Shown: positions 23,995 through 34,207 of the stretch, piece by piece
Position numbering within the stretch: position 1 is the stretch's first letter
Layout: every line of letters starts with the position of its first letter
Source: Physcomitrium patens
Taxonomy: Eukaryota > Streptophyta > Bryopsida > Funariales > Funariaceae
Reading direction: 5' to 3'
NCBI RefSeq assembly: GCF_000002425.4
Contig: NC_037253.1
Coordinates: 12,183,145 to 12,247,144 of the forward strand
Length of the DNA: 64,000 nucleotides
Notes under the pieces: generated by a model
Told to the model about the DNA's origin: nothing
The model's database searches: none
Seen by the model: only the letters and a program-made list of their open reading frames with translations
Position numbers and translations under genes: made by a program

Positions 23995-24147
23995 GCACTT
24001 ACCTCAGATATCAGAGCTAGTTTTTTTTTTGTTAGAATGTGGATTACCCCTCTGCTTGGAAGTCTACTAGCATTTTAGAGGTTGCGGATTATCCTCCTCT
24101 AAACCAATATTGTCTTCTTGTAGAGTCATTTCTGTCCTTCTTTTAGA

Positions 24148-25173
24148 ATGGCCGGGGGCCAAGACATTAGTATGACGAAAATTTCGGAGTCCAAGTTGGA
24201 TGCTATCATGAATGCCCTTGCTACATTATCGCAAAGAACTGTAGAGATTGAAGGAGTCATGGCAAGGCTTCATAATGATGGAGCATCTAAGATGGCATAA
24301 TCTAGGTTACACCAGCCTCAAACTTTTGCACTTGGAGAAGCAATTTTGCCTCAGGTTCGACAAGCTCCGCTAGTTCTACAACATAAGGAGCCCCAAATTA
24401 GCCTTCCGGACACGTTCGATGGTACGCATTCCAAGTTTCGAGGATTCATCAACCAAATTAGATTGATAACAGTTTTACAGCCCAAACGCTATCCAACGGA
24501 GGAGTCACATGTTGGGCTTGTTGAAACCTTGCTTACAGGATAAGCTCTATCATAGTTTGTTCATTTGTTTGAGAAACGATCGTCTATACTAAACAACTTT
24601 GAAACCTTTTTGGAGGTGTTTGCGGAAGTATTTAGTGAACACGATAAGGTTCAATGGACTACAACAAAGATCCGGTCACTACGACAAGGGATGCGCTCTA
24701 TATCAGTCTATACATCAGACTTCAAGCAATTAGCATGCGACATCAATTGGGACGAACAAGCGTTGATGAGTCAATTCTATTGGGGTTTAAGGGACGATGT
24801 GAAGGATTTGCTGTTAACTCTTCTTGATCCACAAACGCTCAATGAAGCTATTAGCCAAGCTGTGAAGTGCAATAACCGCCTATTCCAACATTGCCAAGAC
24901 CAATGTTCAAGACAATATATGGTTCGCCACGCCCCAACTATGTCGGCAAGCAGCGTGAATTCACATTCAAAGGTAGAAGACATGCAAATTAATGCGGTAC
25001 GTATCAAATCTCTTACTCTAGAAGAAAAAAAGCGGCGTATGGAGGAAGGTCTATGCTTGTATTGCGGTAAAGAAGGCCACAAAGTTGAAAACTGTCCCAA
25101 GAAGCAAAATCGATGTATTGTCAAGACTAAGGATATGTTTATTCAGGAAAATGAGGATGCCCAGCCACAATAG
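24148..25173 (+). pseudogene. Element B gag
   Basis: One frame from ATG 24148 (MAGGQDISM) to TAG 25171-25173, about 341 codons, broken only by stops at 24298 and 24541. It has an N-terminal predicted helix, the retrotransposon gag domain (FDGTHSKFRGFINQ, then FKQLACDINW), and a CCHC knuckle CLYCGKEGHKVENC at about residues 303-316. Gag forms the particle and packages RNA. The stop lies in a conserved hairpin loop (25161-25188). Confidence 0.9.
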
Positions 25174-25188
25174 GAACCGTGTGGCTGG
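25161..25188 (+). promoter_or_regulatory. Hairpin at the B gag-pol junction
   Basis: Perfect 9-bp stem CCAGCCACA / TGTGGCTGG with a 10-nt loop containing the gag TAG. Element C has the matching hairpin with a compensatory C-G to T-A change. It may direct recoding or reinitiation for pol, whose frame is -1 relative to gag. Confidence 0.6.
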
Positions 25189-27160
25189 ACAGTGAAACAT
25201 CGCAACAACAACCAAGTTTCTTTCTTTTTGCTCAACTTGCCCTTTGTTTTTCAATCCCTTTGCTTATTGGCCCTCAAAAATTGAGAACCTTAGCATTATT
25301 AGATTCAGGAGCATCTGCTTGTTTCTTAGATGAAGAATTTGCGAAGCATCATAAGATCCCTTTAGTACAAAAATCCAAACCTGTTCACGTTGAGGTCATA
25401 GATGGGCGACCTTTATTGTCTGGTAGTATCACCCATGAATCAAAACCTATAGAAGTGACGTTTAAGGGCCATAGTAGTCATATTATTTTCAATATTATTA
25501 GAACCCCATCAAATCCTATTATTCTTGGTCTTTTTTGGTTGGAAAAGCATAATCCATTCATAGATTGGAAGTTACGGAAGATGATCTTTCCCACAAAACC
25601 ACCCAAGAGCAAGCCTAGTAGAAAATCTCGAATAGAGAAATCCTTATTTATTGGAGCAAGAGCATTTATAAGATCGTCCAAAGAAGGCACATCGTTTGTC
25701 ATTTATACGGCTCCAACTACTGGGGAGAAGATCTCGACAACAAGTATACCTGAGCAATATAAGGATTTTAAAGACGTGTTTCAAAAGAAAAATGCCGACA
25801 TGCTACCGAAGCACAGACCATATGATTGCGCCATAGACTTATAAGAAGGAGCACAACCGCTTTTTGGCCCAATCTACAATCTATCGCAGACGGAGTTGAC
25901 AGAGTTGCAGAAGTACATCCACGAGAATCTAGCCAAGAACTTCATCCGTCATTCAAAATCGTCAGCTGGAGCATCCATCTTATTTGTGAAGAAGAAAGAT
26001 GGCTCATTGCGGATGTGCATGGACTATCGAGGCCTCAACAAGGTAACAAAGAAGAATCGTTATCCGTTACCCTTGATTTCTGGTCTCTTAGAACAACTTA
26101 GACGTGCAAGGATTTTTATAAAAATTGATCTAAGGGGAGCTAACAACCTCGTACGAATTAAGGAAGGAGATGAGTAGAAGACAGTGTTCCGTACAAGGTA
26201 TGGCCATTTTGAGTATAATGTCATGCCCTTTGGTCTTACCAATGCTCCAGCGGTCTTTCAACATATGATGAATGATATTTTTCGAGAGTACCTTGATGAT
26301 TTTGTTGTCATCTATTTGGATGATATTCTGATATTCTCCAAAAATGAGAAAGAGCATGAAAAGCACGTTCATTTGGTCTTAAAGAAACTACGTTAGCGAA
26401 GACTATATGCCAAGTTGAAGAAGTGTTTATTTCACCAAATAGAGATGGAGTTTTTGGGGTTCATTGCGACTACGGAAGGCTTGAAGATGGATCCCAAGAA
26501 GGTGGAAGTAATCGTGTCCTGGGAGGTTCCGAAGATGGTGAGAGACGTACAATGTTTTCTTGGCTTTGTCAACTTCTATCGGATCTTCATCAAGAATTAC
26601 TCTCAAGTTGTTGCTCCTCTCACTCGGTTGACATGTAAGAATAAGCTGAAATCCTACAAGGCATCTGCAGATAGATTTCGAAATCAAGCACCTACTTTCA
26701 AAATTGGAGATAATGCATAGCTTTTTTGATGGAATATCAAGACCAAGCGACCATGTGATAAGTTGGACTATCGAAGATTGGGACCATTTATCATCCAGAA
26801 GCAAATCAATCCAATGGCGTACCGTCTGGAATTACCGGCTTCTATGAAGGTACATCCAGTCTTTCATGTTTGTCTGTTAGAGCCTTATCGAGAGTCGTCT
26901 TTTCCTGGAAGAGTATAATGTCTACCACATAGTATTGAGATTGAGAACCATGAGGAATACGAGGTTGAAAAGGTACTGGATTCACGACGAAGGTGGGGCA
27001 AGTTGGAGTATCTTGTCCATTGGTGCAGCTACAACATTAATGAGCGAACGTGGGAGCCAGCTAAAAATCTCGCCGATGTGTCGCAAAAGGTATAGGAATT
27101 TCATCAACAACATCCGCATAAACCTAAGTCGGTTCGACAATAGCTTCCTTCTAAAGCTTG
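25179..27160 (+). pseudogene. Element B pol: protease, RT, integrase tail, chromodomain
   Basis: A single frame, -1 to gag, with no AUG at its start. Protease LLDSGASACFLDEEF at about 25300; RT with [17 protein letters not shown] and active site [12 protein letters not shown] around 26315. At about 26636 the RT connection (APLTRLTCKNK) runs directly into the integrase C-terminal region ([27 protein letters not shown]), so RNase H and the DDE core are missing without a frameshift. The chromodomain (YEVEKVLDSRRRWGKLEYLV, then HWCSYNINERTWEP) is at about 26955-27085. Stops at 25842, 26175, 26394, 26718 and others. Confidence 0.88.
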
Positions 27161-27274
27161 CTCACCCAAAAATATAAAAAAGGGAGAGAGCACCACCAAA
27201 ATTAATAGTTGATGTAGTTATTTTCTCCAAGATAAAATAGAATTTTTTCAATAGCCATAGTTTGGTCTTCTGAT

Positions 27275-27598
27275 ATGGATAGCCAAGAGATAGATACTAT
27301 GCCAGTTAGATTATCTCAACCGACTAGCTCACGAAGGCGATACCGAGATGAAGAACCACCTACACCATGATGACGATGGTGGATACTAAGTAACCGATCA
27401 CTGGTGATTGTATTTGAGTCCAAGCCTGCTTACGATGGTCAGCCAGAAGGCATGTTTGCAAGACAATTTCATAATGAGGACACAGAAGTTCATGCTTGAT
27501 CAGAAATTGAAGGAGTGGGCCACTACCGTTGGCTTCAAGGGTCGATGAACCACTTGCCTCGTGAACAACAATTGGAGTTCATAGCAAACGTTATGTGA
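27275..27598 (+). pseudogene. Element B 3' extra ORF
   Basis: Starts MDSQEIDT after the chromodomain and before the 3' LTR, and stays in one frame to TGA 27596-27598 (107 codons), interrupted by TGA TGA near 27368 and one TGA near 27497. Shared with the C protein: RLSQP...RR.RDE near the start, SLVIVFE, and the strong block GVGHYRWLQGSMNHLPREQQ. Family not recognised. Confidence 0.75.
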
Positions 27599-27675
27599 TA
27601 GATCTTCATTTTTTTGCATTGGTACTGATCAACAACATTGCTTCTCAGAGACCTCGAAGCTAAAGGAGGAGGTGA

Positions 27676-28067
27676 TGTTAGGGACATAATCCTTAGAACC
27701 TTCTAGAGACAAGTTTCTAGAACCTTCTAGAAGCAAGTCTCTGGAACCTTCTAGAAGCTTCTTAGTTAGTAGAAGATATTAGGAATATAGTCCTTAGAAC
27801 CTTCTAGAGATAAGTTTCTAGAACCTTCTAGAAACAAGTCTCTGGAACCTTCTAGAAGCTTCCTAGTTGGTAGAAGTTGCTTGAGAAGCTTCCTAAATAG
27901 AAGTATATATTGGAATCGAGGCTGAAGAGTTCTTCAGTCGCGACAACACATCTCTTGGAGTTCTAGCTCACCTCTCTGGTATTGTTCTCATCTGATTAAT
28001 CTAATTCTTGCCAGTTCTTCTTGAACTTCTTGTTAGATCTCGAGTCTGTATTTCTGTGTCCACGACA
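27676..28067 (+). repeat. 3' LTR of element B
   Basis: 392 bp, homologous to 23590-23981 including the 101-bp duplication and heat-shock elements. Followed by the target duplicate AATGG. Confidence 0.92.
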
Positions 28068-28201
28068 AATGGTTATTGCCAAAAGATAGGAAAACTAGAA
28101 ATTCTTAAAACTAGATTGGAAGCAAAAAAAGAGTTGACAAGAGTGATGAAATCCTCACTATTACCTTTATATATACTATCTAATTAAGAGCTATGTAGTG
28201 A

Positions 28202-30030
28202 TGTTGTCATAATACATGGTGTTTACCTTGAGAATGCATCAGGCACCTAGCTGTAGAAGATAAAAGAAAAATTATAACAGTAAGTCTTAACAACTTTAAT
28301 AGATTCTTAAACAAATTATAATCAAATATTAGCAAATATAATCAAACATCAAATCAAATTCAATCAAAATTTCAAAAGAATTATGTAAAGAACACAAAGT
28401 ATTCTTAAAAAATATTTAAAAGAATCATAAAGAAATAATATAGAATTCAAAAATATACTAAAATAGAAATCTTAATAAAATATTAAAATGAAAACCTTAA
28501 TTAAATCCTAGTCAAATCCTAAAAAAATCCTAAACAATTCCTAATCAAATCTTAAATAAACCATAGTCAAATCCTAAACAAATCTTAACCGAATTCTAGT
28601 CAAATCTTAACAAATTCTAACCAAATCCTAATCAAACTCTAAACAAATCCTACTCAAATCCTAACAAATTCTAACCAAATCTTAATCAAATTCTAACCAA
28701 ATCCTAATCAAATCCTAAATAAATCTTAAATAAACCTTAATAAAATCCTAATCAAATCCTAAATAAACCTTAATCAAATCCTAACCAAATCTTAATCAAA
28801 TCCTAACTAAACTCTAAACAAATCCTAAACAAATCTTAACCAAATCCTAGTCAAATCCTAATCAAATCCTAAATAAACCTTAACCAAAACCTAATCAAAT
28901 CTTAAATAAATCCTAAACAAATCCTAATCAAATCCTAGTCAAACCCTAAATAAACTCTAACCAAATCCTAAATAATTCCAAGTAATTCCTATAGCAGATT
29001 TAAACCTCAATAACTAATGAATAAACCATTGATTTTAATTCAAATTTTGCACACCTCTTTAAAATTAAGTTAAAAATAAGCAAAAAAAATTTAAAGATCA
29101 AATTCACCAAAAAGAAGTTCAATCCTAATATTTACTTGGATGTTGGCTAGCCTCATTCTTCAATCTAAATGTGGAATTTTGAGCATCAATATCTCCTTAT
29201 TGAACTATTTGATTGATTTCAGATTTCTCACATACATAGGAAAATAATTCTTTTACCTACACACATAATTTCTACTCCAATCCAACTAATAGATTGCAAG
29301 AAATCTAAGAAACCCTCTTTGGACCTAAAACTCTACTTCTCGAGATTCTAACCCATTTAAACCTCAATAATCCTTGATCCACCCTTTTGATTAAGCTAAA
29401 ACTCACAACATATATTGAACACATATGTACCCACAAACTCTTAAAATTTCACTTATAGATCTAATGCCAAACTTACAAAATTCTCCAAAAATTATCACCT
29501 ACTTTATTTTACAAATCTAGAGTCACCCAAAACAAATCCTGACTTTCTAAGGTTCTTACAAAGTCAATACTCACTCAAATCACATCAAATCAAAACTCAT
29601 AAAAAACATATCAAGTCAAATTCTTAGATCCTATCCTTTGATTTCCAAAAAAAAACTCTAGAATTGTTGTCAGAGCTTGGTTTTGTGCCTTGGATCTGAT
29701 TTCAATCCTAGTTCATAACCGGCCTTCTTTAGGTATCAATATTTAGTTTTTTCTAGATAATTTTTGCTATAAACTACTATTAATTTTTTTTCAAAGGTGC
29801 CTATATTATTTATTTTTCTATTCTACCTTATTTTTCTTTATTTGTGGTCCTATAAAATGAATAGAAGCCTATTTTATAAAAAGGTAGTATTAGCACATTG
29901 AATTTTTCTATCCCTTGACTATTATCTATTTCTCCAAAATAATTTGTTACAATATATTTGAAATAAGATCTTCAAAAATATGATATTTTCTTCACCTTTT
30001 CACCAATTACTATTTTACATCATGACAACA
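28202..30030 (-). mobile_element. K2: 1.83 kb LTR-like repeat with decamer satellite
   Basis: Interrupts D's LTR. Termini TGTTGTCATAAT and ATCATGACAACA are inverted (11 of 12 match) with TG...CA ends, as for a long solo LTR. No protein domain is seen. The decamer tract fills 28480-28985. No clean target duplication (AGTGA versus TTCTA). An inverted relative, K1, lies at 18000-18845. Confidence 0.6.
28480..28985 (-). repeat. Tandem decamer satellite AAATCCTAAT in K2
   Basis: About 50 imperfect copies of AAATCCTAAC/AAATCCTAAT/AAACCTTAAT, period 10-11 bp, over 500 bp. Better conserved here than in K1. Confidence 0.88.
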
Positions 30031-30336
30031 TTCTATAGGATTTCCAACACATATCCAACTTGTAAGACATATGTTTAAATGAAAAGACAAGTTTCTTATA
30101 CATACAATAAATGTCTATCTTGTACCACAAATCAGTGACATATATAATATGTGGCCAATTTATTGGCCAAGTTTTCATCCTATCAATTACCTATAAACAA
30201 GTATAAAGGCTTAGTCATATCTATAAAGCTTTTAAGAAGCTACTCTATATGATATTATAAAAATTATTTATTTTTATTTATTTCAACATATTCATATTAT
30301 CTAGATAATTATTAGAATAAATATAGATGTCTATCA

Positions 30337-30639
30337 TAACTATACATAAAATATAAGACCTTTAAATCAAACTTGCAAGGCTTGAAAAAAAAAACTTTTA
30401 GAAATAATTTAAAGACTACTTTTAAACAAGAATATGTGCAAAGATGTATTTAATGTGATGATATTTTTTATTTTAAAAAGGATTGAAATGAATTCAAAAA
30501 TATGATATAACAAGAGATTTTTAAAAAAAAAATAAAAGAGTAGCATTGAAAGATACATGCGGCCTTCTTTAAATCAACTTTAAAAATAGAAATATGAAAG
30601 TATTGGTTAAAAATTATTTGGTAATACATAGAGTTGCAT
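30337..30639. other. Unassigned AT-rich stretch between D LTR and D protease
   Basis: No motif recognised. By position it replaces D's pol, chromodomain and extra ORF, so a large deletion is inferred. Confidence 0.5.
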
Positions 30640-31636
30640 CACAAGAAAGGAAAAGTTATAGCATTAAGATGGATGATGATTTCAAAAAAAATATAGAAAT
30701 AAATAAATTTTGATCTTCTACCATTTCTAAAATACAAAATAAGAAGATTCCATAGGAAGCATTATTGAAGACTATTGCTACAATTTGTCGCCCAATAAGT
30801 TGAGAAGATCTTATAGAGAGTCTTTTAATCAATATATATATTGCTAAAAACCAAGGTTCTATAAAAACACAACTTTTATTATGTATTGCATAAGATTTCA
30901 TTTGCACAATTCTTATTGTAGCTGAAAAAACTTTTTTTCCAATATATCATTTTCTTTACCAACAATGCTTATCATTTTGTCATTGAATTGTTTTTTTCAG
31001 CAATATTGGATTCAAAAATTGTCATATTGGATGTTGAAGTTACTATATGATATCAATCACATCCTCTCTTTCTTCATATATTAATTAATTATTATTTTTT
31101 TTAATTTTTTTTTAATATTAACTATTCTATTATTTATTAATATTAACTCAATCATTACTATTAATATATGTATGTGGTATTAAATTTAAATTGTGTTTAA
31201 ATGTAATGCTAGTACATTGGATGCCAATGCTACATTAGATTTTAAATCCAATACCAATACTAAAAAAATGCTCCATTGGCTATTTAGAACTTGCATAATT
31301 GTAAAAAAATAAAATAAAATAAAAAAATCAAACATTAAGACAGTAAGACAAAAGAGATGAAAAAATATAAAAAAATCACTTTGACTTTGTTCTTGGTGCC
31401 TTTCAAAAAATAAATTGTTGCATGCTATGACTTGAGCAATAATTTTTTTAATAAGTGCACTTTTAAAATTTTAATTAATAGATCTTTAATATTATCTTTT
31501 AATCCATATTAAAATTAATTAATAAGAACTTTATCATTTTAATCCACATTACAAGCAAGGTTTTGAAATTCAATAACATATATGATAGTTGATCATAATC
31601 CTTGTTATATAAATAGAAATTTTATCTTTTCTACTG

Positions 31637-31676
<40 letters not shown>

Positions 31677-32700
31677 TTAGATTACATGAATTAAATAGAA
31701 GTAAGTAGATTCTACAATATCATATTAAAAAAAACTTCTTAAAAGCTTTATAGATATAGATTTGAGTTTATATGTATTTGTAGGTAAATGGTAGGTTGAA
31801 AATTTGGCCAATAAGTTGGCCACATATTGCACATACTGATAATTTATGGTGTAAGTGGACTACATGATGTACATGTAAAAATCTTGTCTTACAAGTTGGA
31901 CACATGTCAGAGATTCTATAGAACATTGTTACGTATTTCCTAATTAGATAGTATATATGGAAACAAAAGTAAAGCCTTCTTCACTCTTATTAATGATTTT
32001 TTTATTCTTAAAATTATTTCAAGAGTCTTTTATCTTCTTTTCTTTGACAATGGTTATTCTAATCATGATATTATATTATATTTGAATGATTTTTTTATTC
32101 TTTTCTAGTAACACAAGAGTCTATTGATCTTTTGATTTTGTATGCTTCATATCTTTAACAACTATCATTTCTCAATCATTCTCTATAAATGTAGTTGTAA
32201 AAAATACTATGAATGAATTTAGATTATATAAGAATTGTAAATCATTTTCCATCAAAGGTTCAAACTACAAGAAAATATTTTAAAATATAAGAGCGTTTAT
32301 GATTCTAACTTGAGTAAATCTATTAGGATATTGAAAAAAAATATAATCTTAAATAGAACTTAATTAATTGTAGAAATCATCATAATTTTGATCTTATTCC
32401 AAAAAAATCTTTGGCATACAAATCTTTGTTTCTTTTATATTCATAGTAATAAGATTTTTTTGTTTCACTTGTGAAATTGTTTTAGTTGCTTCTCTCAACT
32501 ATACAACTTTTTAGCATAGATAGTAGATTTCATTGTTGACTTCTTTCAAAGGCATAAAAATAGTACTTCCATTGTTAGTATTGATGATATATGAAATTTT
32601 ATTCTTAAGAGTGTTGACAAGCTTGTGAAGTTTTGCAATATTTACAAATCTATTTTTATATTTACAAAGTATAGTATTTATATTTTATTTTATCTTCTTA
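30640..32700 (-). pseudogene. Element D gag and protease start, split by a solo LTR
   Basis: Minus-strand 30907 onward reads MQMKSYAIHNKS, the start of A/C-type protease (compare A: MQLKSSAIPNKG). 31390-31634 and 32161-32690 align with the gag region of element A at about 10985-11770 (for example GATCATAATCCTTG / GATCATGATCTTTG). The two gag halves flank the LTR at 31635-32160. No 5' LTR is recognised beyond 32700. Confidence 0.65.
31635..32160 (+). repeat. Solo LTR of the A/C chromovirus family
   Basis: 526 bp on the plus strand, from TGTCATATAT to CTTTAACA, aligned along the C LTR (GGCCACATATTGC, TTCTATAGAACAT, GATAGTATATATGG, CCTTCTTCACTCTT). Inserted into D gag; flanking TCTAC and ACTAT are a plausible decayed duplication. 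An (AT)n expansion (about 31639-31672) replaces the C segment ACATACATATAATTA. Confidence 0.75.
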
Positions 32701-33460
32701 ATTTTATTTGTTTATATTTATTTTTACAATTTTAATTAGATTTATATCTTTGACAAAATGATCTTTTCAACTTGATAAATTTTAAATAAGAGAATAAATC
32801 AGAAATTAAATTTCAATTCATTTGAAAAGATGTGAGGTTCAAATTAATAACTTGTGAAGAAATCTCGTCAATATATTTGAGTTGAAATTTTAAAAATATT
32901 ATTTTATGTATAATTTATGAAAAAATTATTAAAAAATTATTATTGATATGCTAAAAAAATTATAATTGATTTTTTTATATATTTTGGATATATTTTTAAA
33001 TTAGACATATTTAAAATTCAACCAAAAAATTTATTATAAAAATTGGAAATTAATCCTAAAACATAAAAATCTTAATAATACATCTTATTAGAATAATTTG
33101 TTGAAAAAAACAAAGCTTCTTTAAAATTTTATAGAATTTGAAGCAAAATAGTCATTTATGGATTATATAAATTTTAAAAAATAATTTTTTTAATAGAAAA
33201 AATTAGGATATTCTATAAACATAAAAACTAATTTGATTTAAGTTTACTATTACAAAACCATTGCAAAAAATAAGATATGAATTAAAATAAATTAATCAAA
33301 TGATTTTTTGTTAATAAAATTAAGAAATTAGAATAAGTTTTGAAAGGCTCAAATTACACTTATGTTTTTTATTAAAGAAATAAAAAAATCGCTCTTAAAA
33401 TTTCATATACCAAATGAATTATTTATAACATAATGAGTTAAAAAAGTATTTGAAGAAACT
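32701..33460. other. AT-rich interval, no gene seen
   Basis: Very AT-rich with frequent short runs. No ORF, LTR or RNA gene recognised. Element C is inserted at its right end. Confidence 0.5.
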
Positions 33461-33465
33461 ATAAA

Positions 33466-33995
33466 TGTCACGGACATACATATAATTACCTATATGAATA
33501 GATAAAAGTATGTAAAAGTAGGTTAATTGTGTAATATCTTCTAGAGAAGCTTCTTAGAAGCTTCATAGACGCTGCTTTGACTTTATAGGAGTCTATAGTT
33601 GACTTTTAGGTTAGAAACTTGGTCAACAAGTTAGCCATGTGCCACACATGTTGGAAGCTTAAAGAACAAGCTAACTACGTGGTCCATCCATAGAAAACTT
33701 GCCATGCAAGCAAAGGCATGTGGCCTAGAAAGTCAACATATATTGGAGGTCTTATAGAACATCCCCACGTGGCTTCTAGTTAGATAGTATATATAGAGGC
33801 AAGAGTGAAGCCCTCTTCACTCTTGTCAACTCCTTTCTTGCTTCTAGTCCAGGTTCAAGAGTCTTTAGTTTCTTGTCTTGTGGCAATAGCCATTCCAGTT
33901 TCCTTTTAATATACCTACTTGTTTATATTTTGACTTATTATATCGAGATAGCCTTTTGGTGTATATTTTCCCTCATCGAGTCTTTGTCCTTGACA
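33466..33995 (+). repeat. 5' LTR of element C
   Basis: 530 bp. TATATATA box at 33788-33795; predicted transcription start 33819. The hairpin CAAGAGTGAA...TTCACTCTTG (33800-33825) overlaps that start. Confidence 0.97.
33819..33829 (+). promoter_or_regulatory. Predicted mRNA 5' end and self-primer of element C
   Basis: ACTCTTGTCAA begins at a CA step 31 nt after the first T of the TATA box. It is exactly complementary over 11 nt to 33998-34008. The 3' LTR copy at 39619-39629 is identical. Confidence 0.6.
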
Positions 33996-33997
33996 GA

Positions 33998-34008
33998 TTG
34001 ACAAGAGT
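33998..34008 (+). promoter_or_regulatory. Candidate self-primer binding site of element C
   Basis: TTGACAAGAGT lies 2 nt after the 5' LTR, the position of a primer binding site. It is complementary at 11 of 11 positions to the predicted mRNA start. The only tRNA-like motif, TATCAGAGC (34019-34027), is more than 20 nt away and lacks the leading TGG. Confidence 0.62.
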
Positions 34009-34207
34009 ACACTTACAATATCAGAGCTTTGTTTTTTCTTGAGTAAGAGTGGATTACCCCTTTCTCTTGACAAGACATAAGCGTATTAGAAGTTTGCGGA
34101 TTACCCACTTCTAAACTGATATTGTTCTTAGTATCTTCTTTGTTATCAAGTCTTTCTTTTCTTTTGTCTTGAGCAATATCAAACAAATTTTTCTTCTTAG
34201 TGTCATT

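Larger units (their letters stand above)
23590..28067 (+). mobile_element. Element B: chromovirus, internally deleted
   Basis: 392-bp LTRs (23590-23981, 27676-28067) and a perfect target duplication AATGG (23585-23589, 28068-28072). Gag, protease, RT, integrase tail, chromodomain and a 3' extra ORF are present. RNase H and the integrase core are deleted in frame near 26636. The two LTRs differ at roughly 20 sites by eye, so insertion is older than that of C but younger than A, D, E and I. CpG-containing codons survive. It is inserted in D's LTR. Confidence 0.95.
23479..30336 (-). mobile_element. 3' LTR of element D, split by B and K2
   Basis: Minus-strand LTR of the A/C family in three pieces: 23479-23589, 28073-28201 and 30031-30336. 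The pieces align in order with the C LTR (TGTAAAAGATAA start; AATGGTTATTGCC; CTCACTATTACC; AAGCTTTTAAGAAGC; end near TGTCTATCATA). Element B sits in AATGG, and K2 sits at the equivalent of C's GGATGTTCTATA. D's gag lies to the right, so this is its 3' LTR; D's pol is gone. Confidence 0.75.

Noticed and set aside
28480..28985. Decamer tract as a CRISPR-like or telomeric array
   Set aside because: Units are contiguous without spacers and do not match TTTAGGG; it is an ordinary short-period satellite.
34019..34027. TATCAGAGC after the C LTR (also in B) as a tRNA-iMet primer binding site
   Set aside because: It is more than 20 nt from the LTR and lacks the TGG that pairs with the tRNA CCA end, so a tRNA 3' end would be unpaired. 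Kept only as a possible vestige.
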